This document shows positions 1 through 10,417 of a stretch of 64,000 bases of DNA, one piece after another (position 1 is the first letter of the stretch; each line of letters opens with the position of its first letter). The notes under the pieces were generated by a model. The model did no database searches. It saw nothing but the letters and a program-made list of their open reading frames with translations, and was not told where the DNA came from. A program made the position numbers and the translations under genes. Origin of the DNA: Hypomesus transpacificus (lineage: Eukaryota > Chordata > Actinopteri > Osmeriformes > Osmeridae); the NCBI RefSeq assembly GCF_021917145.1, contig NC_061071.1, forward strand, positions 6,776,080 to 6,840,079, given 5' to 3'.

Positions 1-89
1 CAATAAATAATGATCTTGTGAAGTTGTAAAGACATCCTCTTCATAGGAATGAGAGGCAGTTGGACTATAATCAGTTTGTTGTGGCTTAC

Positions 90-535
90 CGAGCACAACC
101 CTGCAGTCAGCACCATCCACTTGCAGTACCCACGTCTTGGTGATTTTGGATCTGTCGTCTATGAACTTCTCTAAACTTTTACCATCAATCTCCAAGGAGT
201 ACTCATAGGAAAATCCAGTAAGAGCCTCAATGTGTATAGTTGCTCTGGTGTCGAAGCTTCCAACGGTGAAGGTTTCCTTTCCGACAAGCTTGAACATCCA
301 ATCTTTTTTCACCACCTCCTGTTGAAAGAGCAGAACAGAAAGTCTGTTCTCATGTTTATTTGCAATGTGTACAACACGTGAGTGACATGTTACTGAAGAG
401 ACGCACATCAGGGCCTACCTCTCCATTAATAAGAACAACCCGCTTTCCTGTCGTTGTGCCATGAGCAAACTCAATCCTGTAAACACCATCACTTAGTGCC
501 ACTTCCCAGACACCAACCACGTCCCCACGCATCAT
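90..535 (-). CDS. faim: Fas apoptotic inhibitory molecule (FAIM), 5' exons only
   Basis: Two exons are read on the minus strand. Exon A is 535-419 (39 codons, from tandem ATG codons at 535 and 532, donor GT at 418-417). Exon B is 318-90 (acceptor AG at 320-319, donor GTAAGC at 89). Exon A reads MMRGDVVGVWEVALSDGVYR and continues to the HGTTTGKRVV motif. Exon B carries WMFKLVGKETFTVG, then GFSYEYSLEIDGKSL and DRSKITKTWVLQVDG, which match the recalled human FAIM beta-sandwich closely. Exon B ends in phase 1 after VVL plus one G, so the C-terminal half lies left of the window. FAIM is a soluble cytosolic protein that protects cells from Fas-induced death and protein aggregation. The gene is divergent from ccdc80. 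Whether 535 or 532 is the true start cannot be decided, and upstream non-coding exons were not identified. Confidence 0.9.
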
Positions 536-1983
536 TCTGACTCTATTTCTATGTCTCGGGTCAAGTCTGAAAGCACTAAAAGAAGACTTAATCTACATAT
601 TCTCCATTGCATAGCAACTGTCTCCAATTTTCCTCCTCTTGACATAAAGTCCGTGCATGTTCCTTATTCAGTCTCTGTCCAATGTGGGTGTTTGCTCAGC
701 AGCAAGTGCATTAGGATAAGAGGCTTATTGACGCATGCTCATTCTCGTTACATACAGCCACAAGCAATTAAGGTGTTCTGAGTCTCTTTAGCAAAGTGAA
801 GATCTGAATATGTATGCACTCATTAAAAAAGGTATAGTTGTGTTCTCCGAAACAAACCTTATGTATTGCTCTTGTTATTCCAAGAACAGTTTGCAATATC
901 AGAATTGAGAAGTGATTCAATCCTTTAATTGAATGAGCTGTCATTACAAATGTATTGGAAATACAATACCCCGTCAGTAGATGGCGTTACCATATCCTCT
1001 GTTAAACCTCTTTCTGTTCAACCTCTAAATATCCACCTATCTACTGTATGTAAATGGCTTCTTATTAATTTCATACACATACCGATGCTTTTGCCTTGTG
1101 TGTTCTCAGTTTATCATTGATATAGCAACAATATAGTAATGGCAATTGTATTGTAGGCTCCTACTTATTATTCATATTTAAGTAACAACCAATGCAATCA
1201 CATTCAATAACATTTTTTATTTAAATCGAGGGTCTACTGAAACCAAATTGGTCAGCCGATAGTTTTTTAGTGGAGATTTGTGTATTTATACCACAGAATG
1301 TCTATCTATTCAACAGTGGGCGGTGTCGAACCTTACTGTGAGATCCACTACTCAATCGCTACTTTCTTTCTCCGACTTCAGTTGGTGCTATTCAACGGTT
1401 CTAGTACAGTGGGTGGAGAGCGTCGGTAGAGGCTGTGGTCGCATAGCATTTTCTTGGGTAACTCGAAGCTGGTGGGGGAGGCAGATCCCTCTTGCAGACG
1501 TACTACTGCCAGAAAAATCAGTTTTTTTCCAAAGTCGTTGCTTTAGTGGAATGTGTCTTTATGGTATTCTGTAACTTCAGTCGTCGGAGCGAGTTTTCAG
1601 TGGAAAAAAGTCAAACTTTATCATAAGTCCAGTTGGAACCACGGCACCAGGAATACAACCTTGTGCGAGCCAAATCTCTTATCAAGTAAAGTTTTATGAG
1701 GATCCAGTTTTTTTCGATGAATACGTTGTCTTGGCATATTGTTGTATTTCCCAAGTGCCTTCCATTGCATAATAGCCGACTGTGAAATATAATTCCACGA
1801 TTTTCTTCATAAACGTCTTGCCTATTTTGTTTACTGTTGTGATGTCATCAGACATTTGCTGCAGCATCCATTGACTGATGAGGCAGACACATGGAAGGGT
1901 AGGACGTTTTAATAACAGGCATACAACAGACATTGCTCTTCCATTTTGAACTGTCACCTTGTGCTTTTGTTGACACTGCAAAA
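536..1983. other. Intergenic region between divergent faim and ccdc80
   Basis: About 1.4 kb separates the faim start from the ccdc80 signal-peptide ATG. It must contain the faim promoter and the ccdc80 5' leader. Several open frames of 60-100 codons occur here on both strands, but none has recognisable protein similarity or sensible splice context, so none is called. I see no repeat family I can name. Confidence 0.5.
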
Positions 1984-4900
1984 ATGAAGTGGACACTACA
2001 TTTGAGCCTTCTGTTGATTTTGTTGGTATGGAAAGCAGGAGCTAATGAAAGAAGAGTCCACAGAAGAATGCTTAGCCGAACGCCCCTCCAGGGGGTGACC
2101 TTTACCAAACAACAGACCTCAAAACACATTGTGGCAAATGGTGCTGATGGCCTACTTGCCTCTACCAGCGGCAGTATAAAGATATCTCCTCTGACAGGCT
2201 ATGAAGAGAAAATTCAGGGAGAACAGAGAGCCAACTCTACACGACGAGGAGCAGGAGGGGTCAGAAAGCTGATACCAAGTAGAAAAATAAACACACCAAA
2301 GACTGAAACAAGCCTCTCTAGTCCATTGGAGGAAACCAGTAAGCCTGACTTGCCAACCAGAACTTCCACTGGTTCCCTTGGCTCCCTCAATGTCCTGGCA
2401 AGCTTTGCAGGGAAGAACCGTGTCCTTGTCATTTCTGCCCCCCATGACTCAGATGGTTACTACCGCCTGATGATGAGCCTGCTCAAGCCTGACGTCCGCT
2501 GTGAGATGGCAGAGCGCCACATGCAGCAGATTGTCATGTTCCACCAAGAGGGCGAGAAGGGTGGGAGGGTAAGTCGCATCACCAGCCGGGGGGAGGTCTT
2601 GGAGCAACCCCTGGACTCAGTCCTCATCCCCAGGCTGATGAACTTCCTGAAACTGGAGAATGGAAAGTTTGGCATGGTTCTCCTCAAGAAAAACCTCCTT
2701 GTAGAGGAGAGGTACCCGTACCCTGTCAGGATGGAAGCGATGTATGAGGTGATCGACCAGACCCCCATGCGTAAGCTGGAGAAGGCCAGGCAGAAGGGCT
2801 TTGTGCAGAGGTGTAAAATGGCTGGTGTGGAGGGTCAAGTGATTGAGTCTGAAGGGACGGTGGTGACAGGATCTAATCCTAGAGAGATTATGACAGTGCA
2901 GAGGGTCCCGGGGAGGAGAGGAGGGGAGAGACCAGCTAAGGGACAAAATGCCAAGGATTTGATAGCTACCATGAGCAACAGGACAAAAGCAATTATGAAA
3001 ATACAAACCACTTTCATGAAACCTACTACAACCGCAAAACCTACTACAAACGCAAAACCTACTACAACCGCAAAACCTACCACAGCTGCAAAACCTACTA
3101 CAACCACAAAACCTACTACAACCACAAAACCTGCCACAACCGCAATACCTACTACAACCACAAAACGGACAACAACCACAGCGAGAACCACAACCACGGC
3201 GAGAACAACTGCAGCTGGCACGCTGTCTTTAACTCCATCCACCACCAACCCCACCACCACCATGCACACTACCTCTTATCCTAGAACGACACTTCAAGGG
3301 AACCTGGCTCCTCCTTCCATGGGTGAATCCCCCTACGTCCCCTCCGTCAACAGCAAAATGATCCGAAACCGGCTGACTGTCAAACCAACGTCCCATCCCT
3401 TTACTGAGCCTCATGACTTCACAGAGTCCATTAAAGATAAGCAAAACCAACATGGAGAAACCACAGATCCCAAGGACGGCCAGCATGCTGGCACCCGTGC
3501 AACTCAACTCACCCGTGAAGATAAAGGGGATCTGGCTAGCGAGCCCAGTGTTTCTGCCTTCAAGAAGGTTCATCTTGGGCTCGACAGTCCAGAGAGGAAG
3601 AAAAAGACAGATAAAGCAGTCAAAAAGAAAGCAGACAAGCAGAGGGTCAAAATTGCCAAAGAGGAGGAGGGCAACGTCCGTGGCAGAAAGCCTGGGAAGA
3701 AAGGTGCTCTGTTCCAGGAGAAAGCGAGTGGTGATAAGCTGGCTGCCAAACAAGCAAGTGCCATGGAGCCGTTAGCTTCCTTCCTCAGTTCCTTTGAAAG
3801 GAGGAGACGACTACTTGTGAGTATGACGTCATCGACTGACATAAATGTTAAGACTGAGAGCTACGTTTACATGGAAACAATCACAATACTCTGAAAATAG
3901 GCTGTAACAAAGTTATTGTTTATTATTTGTCGATGTTGTATACTTTCAAGGAAGTATGATAAACACACTGCCCTTGTGACTAATGTTCTCAAGCACATAA
4001 CTGAAGCCAACAAAATGCTTTCCTGGGGGTGAGAATGTGCGGGGAGGGGGGGGGGTATTTTCCTGTAAGTACTGATTTTAAGTCCAGGCCTGACAGTTAT
4101 GTGAAATGATCCGCTCCTTCTCCAGGTCATCACTGCTCCCAGTGAAGACAATCGCATGTACACTCAACAGAGAGATGAGTATCTGGAGCAAGTGTGTGAG
4201 ATGGCCATAAGAAAAATCTCTATCATCATCATTTATGGCACTTGGAACAATGGCACCATGAAAATAGATCACTATCAATTGGGTAAATAAGCTCATCAAT
4301 ACACATAGAATTCAATGTGTGTTAAGAAATCAAGATGTATACCAAATAGTGAAACTGAATAAGTATATGACTTTAGACACAATAGTATAATAAGACAGCA
4401 TCTGTTGAAACTATGTGGTTACAGAGCAAGATCAACCTTTGAAGGGTGTACCAAGAGATGACCTTACAAGCCAGCCACTTATCAAAACACTGAGGAAGGA
4501 ACTGGGAATGACATTTAACGACTATTACATGGTGCTGACTGACTTTGATATGAAAGTCAAGGTTAGTGATAGCAGATACTGACCACCACTCTTTACCGCG
4601 CTACAGTACACCTTTCACTCTGCCATCAACACATCACACAATAAGTTTGATGTAATTGTTCTCTTACAGCAAGAATATGAAGTGCCCATTGCCATGAAAG
4701 CTGTGTTTGACTACATAGACACGTTCTCTTCACGGATCAAGGAAATGGAGCAACAGAAAAAGCAAGGTTTGATCTGCAAGAGTGAAGACAAATCTAGATC
4801 CTTAGAGAACTTCCTTTCCAGGTACTGGCCATTCTGTTTATTCATATCAAAATGGTGGTTTTAATGCTCAATTGTATTTGCTATTATCAAATACAATACA

Positions 4901-6953
4901 TCACTCAATTCTCTTTAGTTCAAACCTTGAAAGTTCTCTGTTGTAGGCTCCTAGTGAAGGGTGACATTTGTAGTTTTGGGCAATAGAATTTATGAGAATG
5001 TAAACAGACATATTTCTGCATTGCACAAAACACATAGTTTGGCCTGAGTTCCAGGAATTGTTTATCTGCTCATCACTGAAACACATTTTCTTAGTGTTTC
5101 TATCTCTTGTAGTGCTTCGATCTCTCCCCAGTGATCCCTTTGCCTCAATCTCTTATCTAATGAATTATTTTACTCTTCCTCTTTGCTCTGTTCTGTGTCG
5201 TAGGTTCCGCTGGAGGCGGAGGCTATTTGTGATGTCAGCTCCTGAGGTTGACGACTGGGCCTATCAGCAGCAGCTCTACACCCTGACCAGTCAGGCCTGC
5301 AATCTGGGTGAGCTCACCATGTTGTCTCAAGCCTGAACGCTCCATTAGACGTTTTATGATGAATTGACGGGGCCCCTTAAGTGTTTGTCTACGCAATGTC
5401 ACACACAATTGCAGATGTGCCGTGGAAACACCATGAGTAGCTTTTGTCTAAGAACCCTACTTTGGAAAGTATTAATATATATTAATGACTGAATGAACTA
5501 AAGAAATAATGCAATTATATTGAATAATAATCAACCTTATAACCTTATTGCATCCATAGATATGTGGAGGTACATATAGTATTGCTCTAGTCAGTATTTG
5601 ACAGCAGGACAGAGGTTGAAAAACAACATAATTGAAACATGCTTGCAGCAAGGAGGCAGACCACTTCAAGACTTGGCTAAGATAGAGGTCTCTGGAGACA
5701 TAACAGAATGTTTAGTATTTGGGTTTGAGAATGTTGTAGAAGTAACATGCTTTCAACCATTTCTGTTACTTTTACACTGATTAAAAGTGTAACAAATGTG
5801 ACATCTTTGTAATTAGAATCTGAGTTTTTCATGGGATGGTATTAGGATAAAAGACCTAAAATAGAAAACATTCACATTATAAGAAAGGCACATTCCACAT
5901 TGTAAAGCTCAGTGTTTCTCCTATTAAGGAGAGTAAGTTCAGCAAGGCAGTTCAACCTTAGTATCAAATCTATCTAGATTAGTATCAAGATTACTGGTCC
6001 AATACAGAACATTCAATTCTTTGATTTTTCTATCAGTTTTCTGAAAATGTCAATAGGTATTCTATTTAGGCTATTGGCCACCTATCTAATGTTAAAGCTA
6101 CACTAAAACTACACTGGAGATTCATTCTACAAATCCCACTTTATAGATTTAAAAATCGTTTTTTAAATATTTTAAACCCACCTTTTTCTTTCCTTTCCAA
6201 AAAAACTAGAGAAGGAAAGTTTTGAGTGAGGAACAGAAGGGTTCATTTTAAGAGGCCACTGCAAGTTAAACCCTTCTGTTCCTCACTCAAAATTGTCCTT
6301 CACAACTTTTGTGTTTTGATTAGAAAATCTATTTGTATTTCTCATTCTGTGGAAATATTGAGTGGGTGCAATCATTTGTAATGACGTTTACGCTGGACTC
6401 CTCTCTTAGGCTTGCGTCACATGTCTGTGCTGAAACTGGTTGGGAAGAACATTGACGACATGGGCGGAGTCTTGGAGCTCTATCCTATCAATGGCAAGAG
6501 TTACCTTTCCTCATAAGCCCTTTTATAGTTTCAGTTGTGTTTTGAATCTGATTGTTTTTCATGTATAAAGAGTACAATGAATACTCAGTTAAATCAATTA
6601 AATGAACCAGATGAACTAGCCTCTAATCCTTCTTCTGTCTGGCCCCCACAGGAAGCGCTACAGTTGAACGGCAGGACCTCTCTGCCTCGCTGGTTAAGGA
6701 TGTCAGGAACTACTTCCAGATCAGTCCTGAGTACTTCTCAATGCTCCTGGTTGGGAAGGACGGCAACGTGAAGTCCTGGTATCCTTCTCCAATGTGGTCC
6801 ATGTCTATCATGTATGACTTGGTGGACTCCATGCAACTTCGCCGACAGGAAATGGCCATTCAGCAGTCTCTGGGAATGCGCTGCCCTGAGGATGAGTATG
6901 ATCACCATGACAGGGATCAAGATGGGTACCACCATCGAGGATATGGTTACTAA
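1984..6953 (+). CDS. ccdc80: Coiled-coil domain-containing protein 80 (CCDC80), secreted matrix protein
   Basis: Seven exons: 1984-3816, 4126-4282, 4425-4561, 4670-4821, 5204-5307, 6410-6493 and 6652-6953 (stop). All phases agree and give 922 aa, against about 950 in human. The start was chosen at 1984 because it opens a clear signal peptide (MKWTLHLSLLLILLVWKAG); an in-frame ATG at 1933 would put a polar stretch before it. Three repeated DUDES modules start near residues 140 (FAGKNRVLVISAP), 604 (FERRRRLLVITAP) and 759 (RFRWRRRLFVMSAP). Between the first and second lies a Thr/Pro/Lys minisatellite segment (residues 346-411) and then a lysine-rich basic stretch. The C-terminus keeps the conserved YFSMLLVGKDGNVKSWYPSP and SLGMRCPEDEY blocks and ends His/Tyr/Gly-rich. 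The family (DRO1/URB, equarin in chick) is extracellular and is linked to adhesion and adipocyte biology. Teleosts have several ccdc80-like paralogues, so the exact paralogue is uncertain. Exon 6 ends at a GC donor. Confidence 0.93.
3019..3216 (+). repeat. 18-bp coding minisatellite (KPTTTA-type hexapeptides) in ccdc80
   Basis: Eleven tandem 18-bp units encode six-residue repeats: KPTTTA, KPTTNA, KPTTTA, KPTTAA, two KPTTTT, KPATTA, IPTTTT, KRTTTT, ARTTTT and ARTTAA. Together they form a threonine-rich, mucin-like linker at residues 346-411. The unit length is a multiple of three, so copy-number change would keep the frame. Dense threonine next to proline suggests O-glycosylation, which is inference. 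Confidence 0.85.
6211..6301. repeat. Near-perfect 33-bp inverted repeat in ccdc80 intron 5
   Basis: The arms 6211-6243 and 6269-6301 are reverse complements at about 31 of 33 positions, separated by a 25-nt loop. It lies in the intron between exons 5 and 6 (5308-6409). It could be a very small MITE or a transcribed hairpin. I recognise no known family. Confidence 0.7.
6494..6651 (+). other. GC-AG intron (ccdc80 intron 6)
   Basis: The coding frame passes from YPIN plus one G (exon end 6493) into GA AGC GCT ACA (exon start 6652), giving YPINGSATVERQD as in the recalled human protein (FPINGSSVVERED). The intron begins GCAAGAG at 6494 and ends CCCCACAG. No GT in the neighbourhood keeps both the frame and the conserved residues, so this is a GC-AG intron. 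Confidence 0.85.
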
Positions 6954-7139
6954 AGATGTGAAATGCACGTTACTTTAAAAATAGATGATTTTCTGAGATG
7001 ATTTTCCATTGGTTGTATCTGTACAGCATTGCTTGCCTTTGTTATTTGATCAAAAGTGCTGTTACATAGATTTAATTTTGTTTATTATTATTTCTTTTTG
7101 CTTTTGTCATGTTGGTCTTTTTATGTTTTCCTTTTAACA

Positions 7140-7145
7140 ATTAAA
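7140..7145 (+). other. Candidate poly(A) signal of ccdc80 (ATTAAA)
   Basis: ATTAAA lies about 190 bp after the ccdc80 stop and is followed by a T-rich tract. It is the only plausible hexamer in the short T-rich 3' UTR before the atg3 promoter region. Confidence 0.45.
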
Positions 7146-7484
7146 AGTTAAAAATGTCTAAATCTGTTTTTGTCCTGAAATTCCTCCCTTTATTGGTCAT
7201 TCATTATCTTCATTGATTGTGTATTATCTTTATTGATCATTCATTCAACATTCTTGAAAAAAAAAGTTAACTTTTTATCAGATGGTAGAAGCCGTCAGGA
7301 TTTTGTGAGGATTTTGTAATATCTGGCTTTCTTTTTGCATTTTTTGTTTATATAAACCGACCAATATTCAGGAAACTCGAATTTACAAGAGAATCTTATT
7401 TTAAAGTTAATTTAAATACAAATGTAATTGCTGACCTATCTTTTAGGTGTGATTAAAAAGAAACTGGCAACCTTCTTAACAGTC

Positions 7485-7532
7485 CTCGCGAGAACTTGAC
7501 AACGGAAGGGCTTGAAACACAAGTCATGTGAT
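7485..7532. promoter_or_regulatory. Candidate atg3 promoter elements: CGCG element, ETS-like site and E/M-box
   Basis: CTCGCGAGA at 7485-7493 is one base short of the palindromic TCTCGCGAGA element of CpG-type promoters, known to be bound by BANP. CGGAAG (ETS-like) follows at about 7503. GTCATGTGAT at 7523-7532 contains the CATGTG E-box core favoured by MITF/TFE factors. All lie 110-155 bp upstream of the atg3 ATG. Function is inferred from motif and position only. Confidence 0.4.
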
Positions 7533-7639
7533 CAGTTGCTGTCAAATGCAGTCAACAATCCCTGCCTGATTCAGACAAACACGTTTGGATCTTAAACACC
7601 GCTCGGCGTATCGTTGTCAGGAGAGGTCTCTGATAAAAC

Positions 7640-10417
7640 ATGCAGAACGTCATAAATTCTGTGAAAGGCACGGCCCTTGGTGTGGCCGAGTTTCTAACTC
7701 CAGTTCTGAAGGTAAGCTAGCTAGGCTACCAGTACATAGACAGAGCTACAGTACCGAGCACACACATTGTCATTCTACAGTACTTGCCATTTAGCTAGAC
7801 GTCGACGATCCGTGCTGGAGACCAGCTATAGTGTAATAATAGCTCTAAAGTGTGTTTGTCAGTCAGTTGTAGTTCGGTTGCGGTAGTTACACGACTTTGA
7901 CAAAAGGTAATGTATGGGGGAAGAATGGTATATTGTTCCAAAATTGTAATGGTAGAACTAGGTTAGCACCATCTTGACCATGTTGACTTATTGAGTGGAC
8001 TCTGATGTTACTATACCTTATTGTTACAAAATCTTACTGAAAAGCAAAGCTAGTGATGTGTTCCTTTCGGCTGTTTAGTAATTGAGAATGGAATGTCTAG
8101 TCTCTCTGATAATTATTCCACTCTGTCACATTACGCCACGTTTCTGAGACATAAAGTGTAAATGTGTATCCGGTCAAACTCCTCTTCAGTCAAGCTGTAA
8201 TAACATCAAACCTTATTGTTATTTTTGAATGTTTTTGTTTTGTAGGAATCCAAATTTAAAGAGACTGGAGTCATCACACCAGAAGAGGTTATTATAAAAA
8301 GTTATTTACCACACTAACCAAGCTAGCTTGGTTTACATGTGTAATCCAACAACATATTGAATTTCTATAACACCTTCCAAACTCTGTTGTGGTGTAATTA
8401 GATCATTTCCATTACGAATTCTAAGAACAAGTCTTTCCATCCTCGATCCCACTAGTTTGTAGCTGCAGGCGATCACCTTGTTCACCACTGTCCTACATGG
8501 AAATGGTGAGTGTATGTCTGCAAGGCCACTCCATGCTGCCTCACATATTTTACAGCATCTATAATGTTCCAAATCCCCCCCAAATGTGTGCTTTAACTAT
8601 AGTATCCTGTAAGCTGTATGTCCTTGTGACCTTGTCACATCATATCTATTTTATGTAGGGCATCAGGAGAAGAGACCAAGGTGAAACCATACCTGCCCCC
8701 GGACAAGCAATTCCTGTTAACTCGCAATGGTAGGTGAGGCACAGCTTAAAACTTGGTATCCATATCCAAAGAAAATACAATTTCTTATCTTCAAATCTCT
8801 ACATCCCTGCAGTTCCCTGCTACAAGCGTTGTAAACAGATGGAATATTCCGATGAGCTCGAGGCCATCATAGAGGAGGACGATGGAGATGGAGGCTGGGT
8901 GGACACCTACCATAACTCAGGTTGGCTAGCTTTTCAGCTTTCCAAGTTTGGGTTTATTCTTTTCGTTCACTTTCCTGTATTATCTTTGCCAATGCTTTCA
9001 TGTGAAATATGGCTCTACTGTGAGATCGCATTACTTTGGGTGTCAAATTTCCCCTAGGGGTAACAGGAGTAGTGGAAGCTGTGCGAGAGATAACATTGGA
9101 TAACAAGGTAGGTTTATCAGCTGTCATCATGAACTTAGTTTGATTCAGACATGGCAAATGTTATGGCAGTTATTTTATGAATATTGCCCCTCTTTGTTCT
9201 TAAGGACAACATGAACATGAATGTGAAATCTGGTGCTTGCGGGAATGGAGGTGATGATGAGGATGATGAAGAAGATGGTGAAACAGCAGATATGGAAGGT
9301 ATGGCAGCCATTTCTTCTTAGGGAAGTGTTGTTCTCGAATGTGTATGATTTACTACCACAAAAATATTCAAGGTGTCTGTTTCTGTATAAAAGTATATTG
9401 TGTACTTTTCTTTCAGAGTATGAAGAAAGTGGTCTTTTGGAAGATGAGGTAAAATGTTGTAGATATAGAACTTCCTCACTAGAAATCCCCTTATGCCTGG
9501 TGGATTTTAAGTTGGGTGTTCTGAAAGGTTTTGCTCTAATATGGCTAAACATTGTTAATAAATAAAAAAAATCCCTTTGTCTTTTCCTCAGGCAACCCTG
9601 GACACAAGTAAAATTGTGGAGACAAAATCAAAAACTGACACTGGAAATGAAGACATTCTCCAGACTCGAACCTATGATCTCTACATCACATACGACAAAT
9701 ATTACCAGACCCCTAGACTGTGGCTCTTTGGATATGACGAGGTACTTCAACATCTCCTATATAGGACTACACAACGTGTGTATATATATATATATCATAT
9801 AATATATCATATTGTGCTTCATTTGGTTATTGACTCACAAATACTCCTATCGTGCTGTCCAGGACAGACAACCCTTGACCGTAGATCAAATGTATGAAGA
9901 CATTAGCCAGGACCATGTGAAGAAGACTGTCACCATAGAGAACCACCCCAACCTGCCTCCTCCAGCCATGTGCTCTGTCCACCCCTGCAGGTGAGAGGGA
10001 GGGACAGGGCGAGCAGGGACACGTGCTCCTCAAAACCATATGAAGTCTGCTGTTTCTCAGTTACTTACTGAGAAAGTAAGAATTTTGTCGTAACTTTCTA
10101 TTCCATTTTTTTCCCCAGACATGCTGAAGTGATGAAAAAAATCATAGAGACGGTGGCAGAAGGAGGCGGTGAACTGGGAGTGCATATGTATCCTTTCAGT
10201 CAATCTCATTTGGTGTTGTGGTGGTATTTTTCCGTCGCCAAACATCACCATCTGGCAAGGGATAGGTGTCGACAATGACGTGACAACTTTGAGTTAGGAA
10301 TTTGTCCTCGTTTTTTCCTTAACTTTGAATTCCAGGTATCTTTTGATTTTTTTGAAATTTGTCCAAGCGGTCATTCCCACAATAGAATACGACTACACAA
10401 GGCACTTCACCATGTAG
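7640..10417 (+). CDS. atg3: Autophagy-related protein 3 (ATG3), E2-like LC3/GABARAP-conjugating enzyme
   Basis: Twelve exons: 7640-7711, 8246-8287, 8456-8505, 8659-8729, 8813-8920, 9058-9107, 9205-9298, 9417-9448, 9592-9741, 9863-9990, 10119-10187 and 10336-10417. All phases join to 315 aa (human 314). The protein starts [20 protein letters not shown] and carries [12 protein letters not shown] in the E2 core. An acidic flexible insert ([20 protein letters not shown]) follows, as in orthologues. The active-site cysteine is in the HPC motif of MCSVHPCRH (Cys265, human Cys264), and the C-terminus is [13 protein letters not shown]3 accepts Atg8/LC3 from ATG7 on this cysteine and transfers it to phosphatidylethanolamine on the growing autophagosome membrane. 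The gene lies 690 bp after ccdc80 on the same strand. The intron before the last exon is U12-type, and the second intron has an unusual GTTATT donor. Confidence 0.97.
10188..10335 (+). other. U12-type GT-AG intron in atg3
   Basis: The 5' splice site reads GTATCCTTT exactly, the minor-spliceosome consensus. The branch-point motif TCCTTAAC lies at 10316-10323, 13 nt from the AG at 10334-10335. There is no long polypyrimidine tract between branch site and acceptor, as expected for U12 introns. The reading frame ([12 protein letters not shown]) confirms both junctions. Confidence 0.92.

Noticed and set aside
1278-1574. Open frame of 98 codons between faim and ccdc80
   Set aside because: Composition is not protein-like, and there is no family resemblance or splice site supporting expression.
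2835-3269. Minus-strand frame of 144 codons, very Val-rich
   Set aside because: It is the complement of the ccdc80 Thr-rich minisatellite (ACA/ACC codons become TGT/GGT/GTT) and has no independent support.
8333-8572. Minus-strand frame of 79 codons overlapping atg3 exon 3
   Set aside because: Antisense to a confirmed coding exon and its introns; treated as a shadow.
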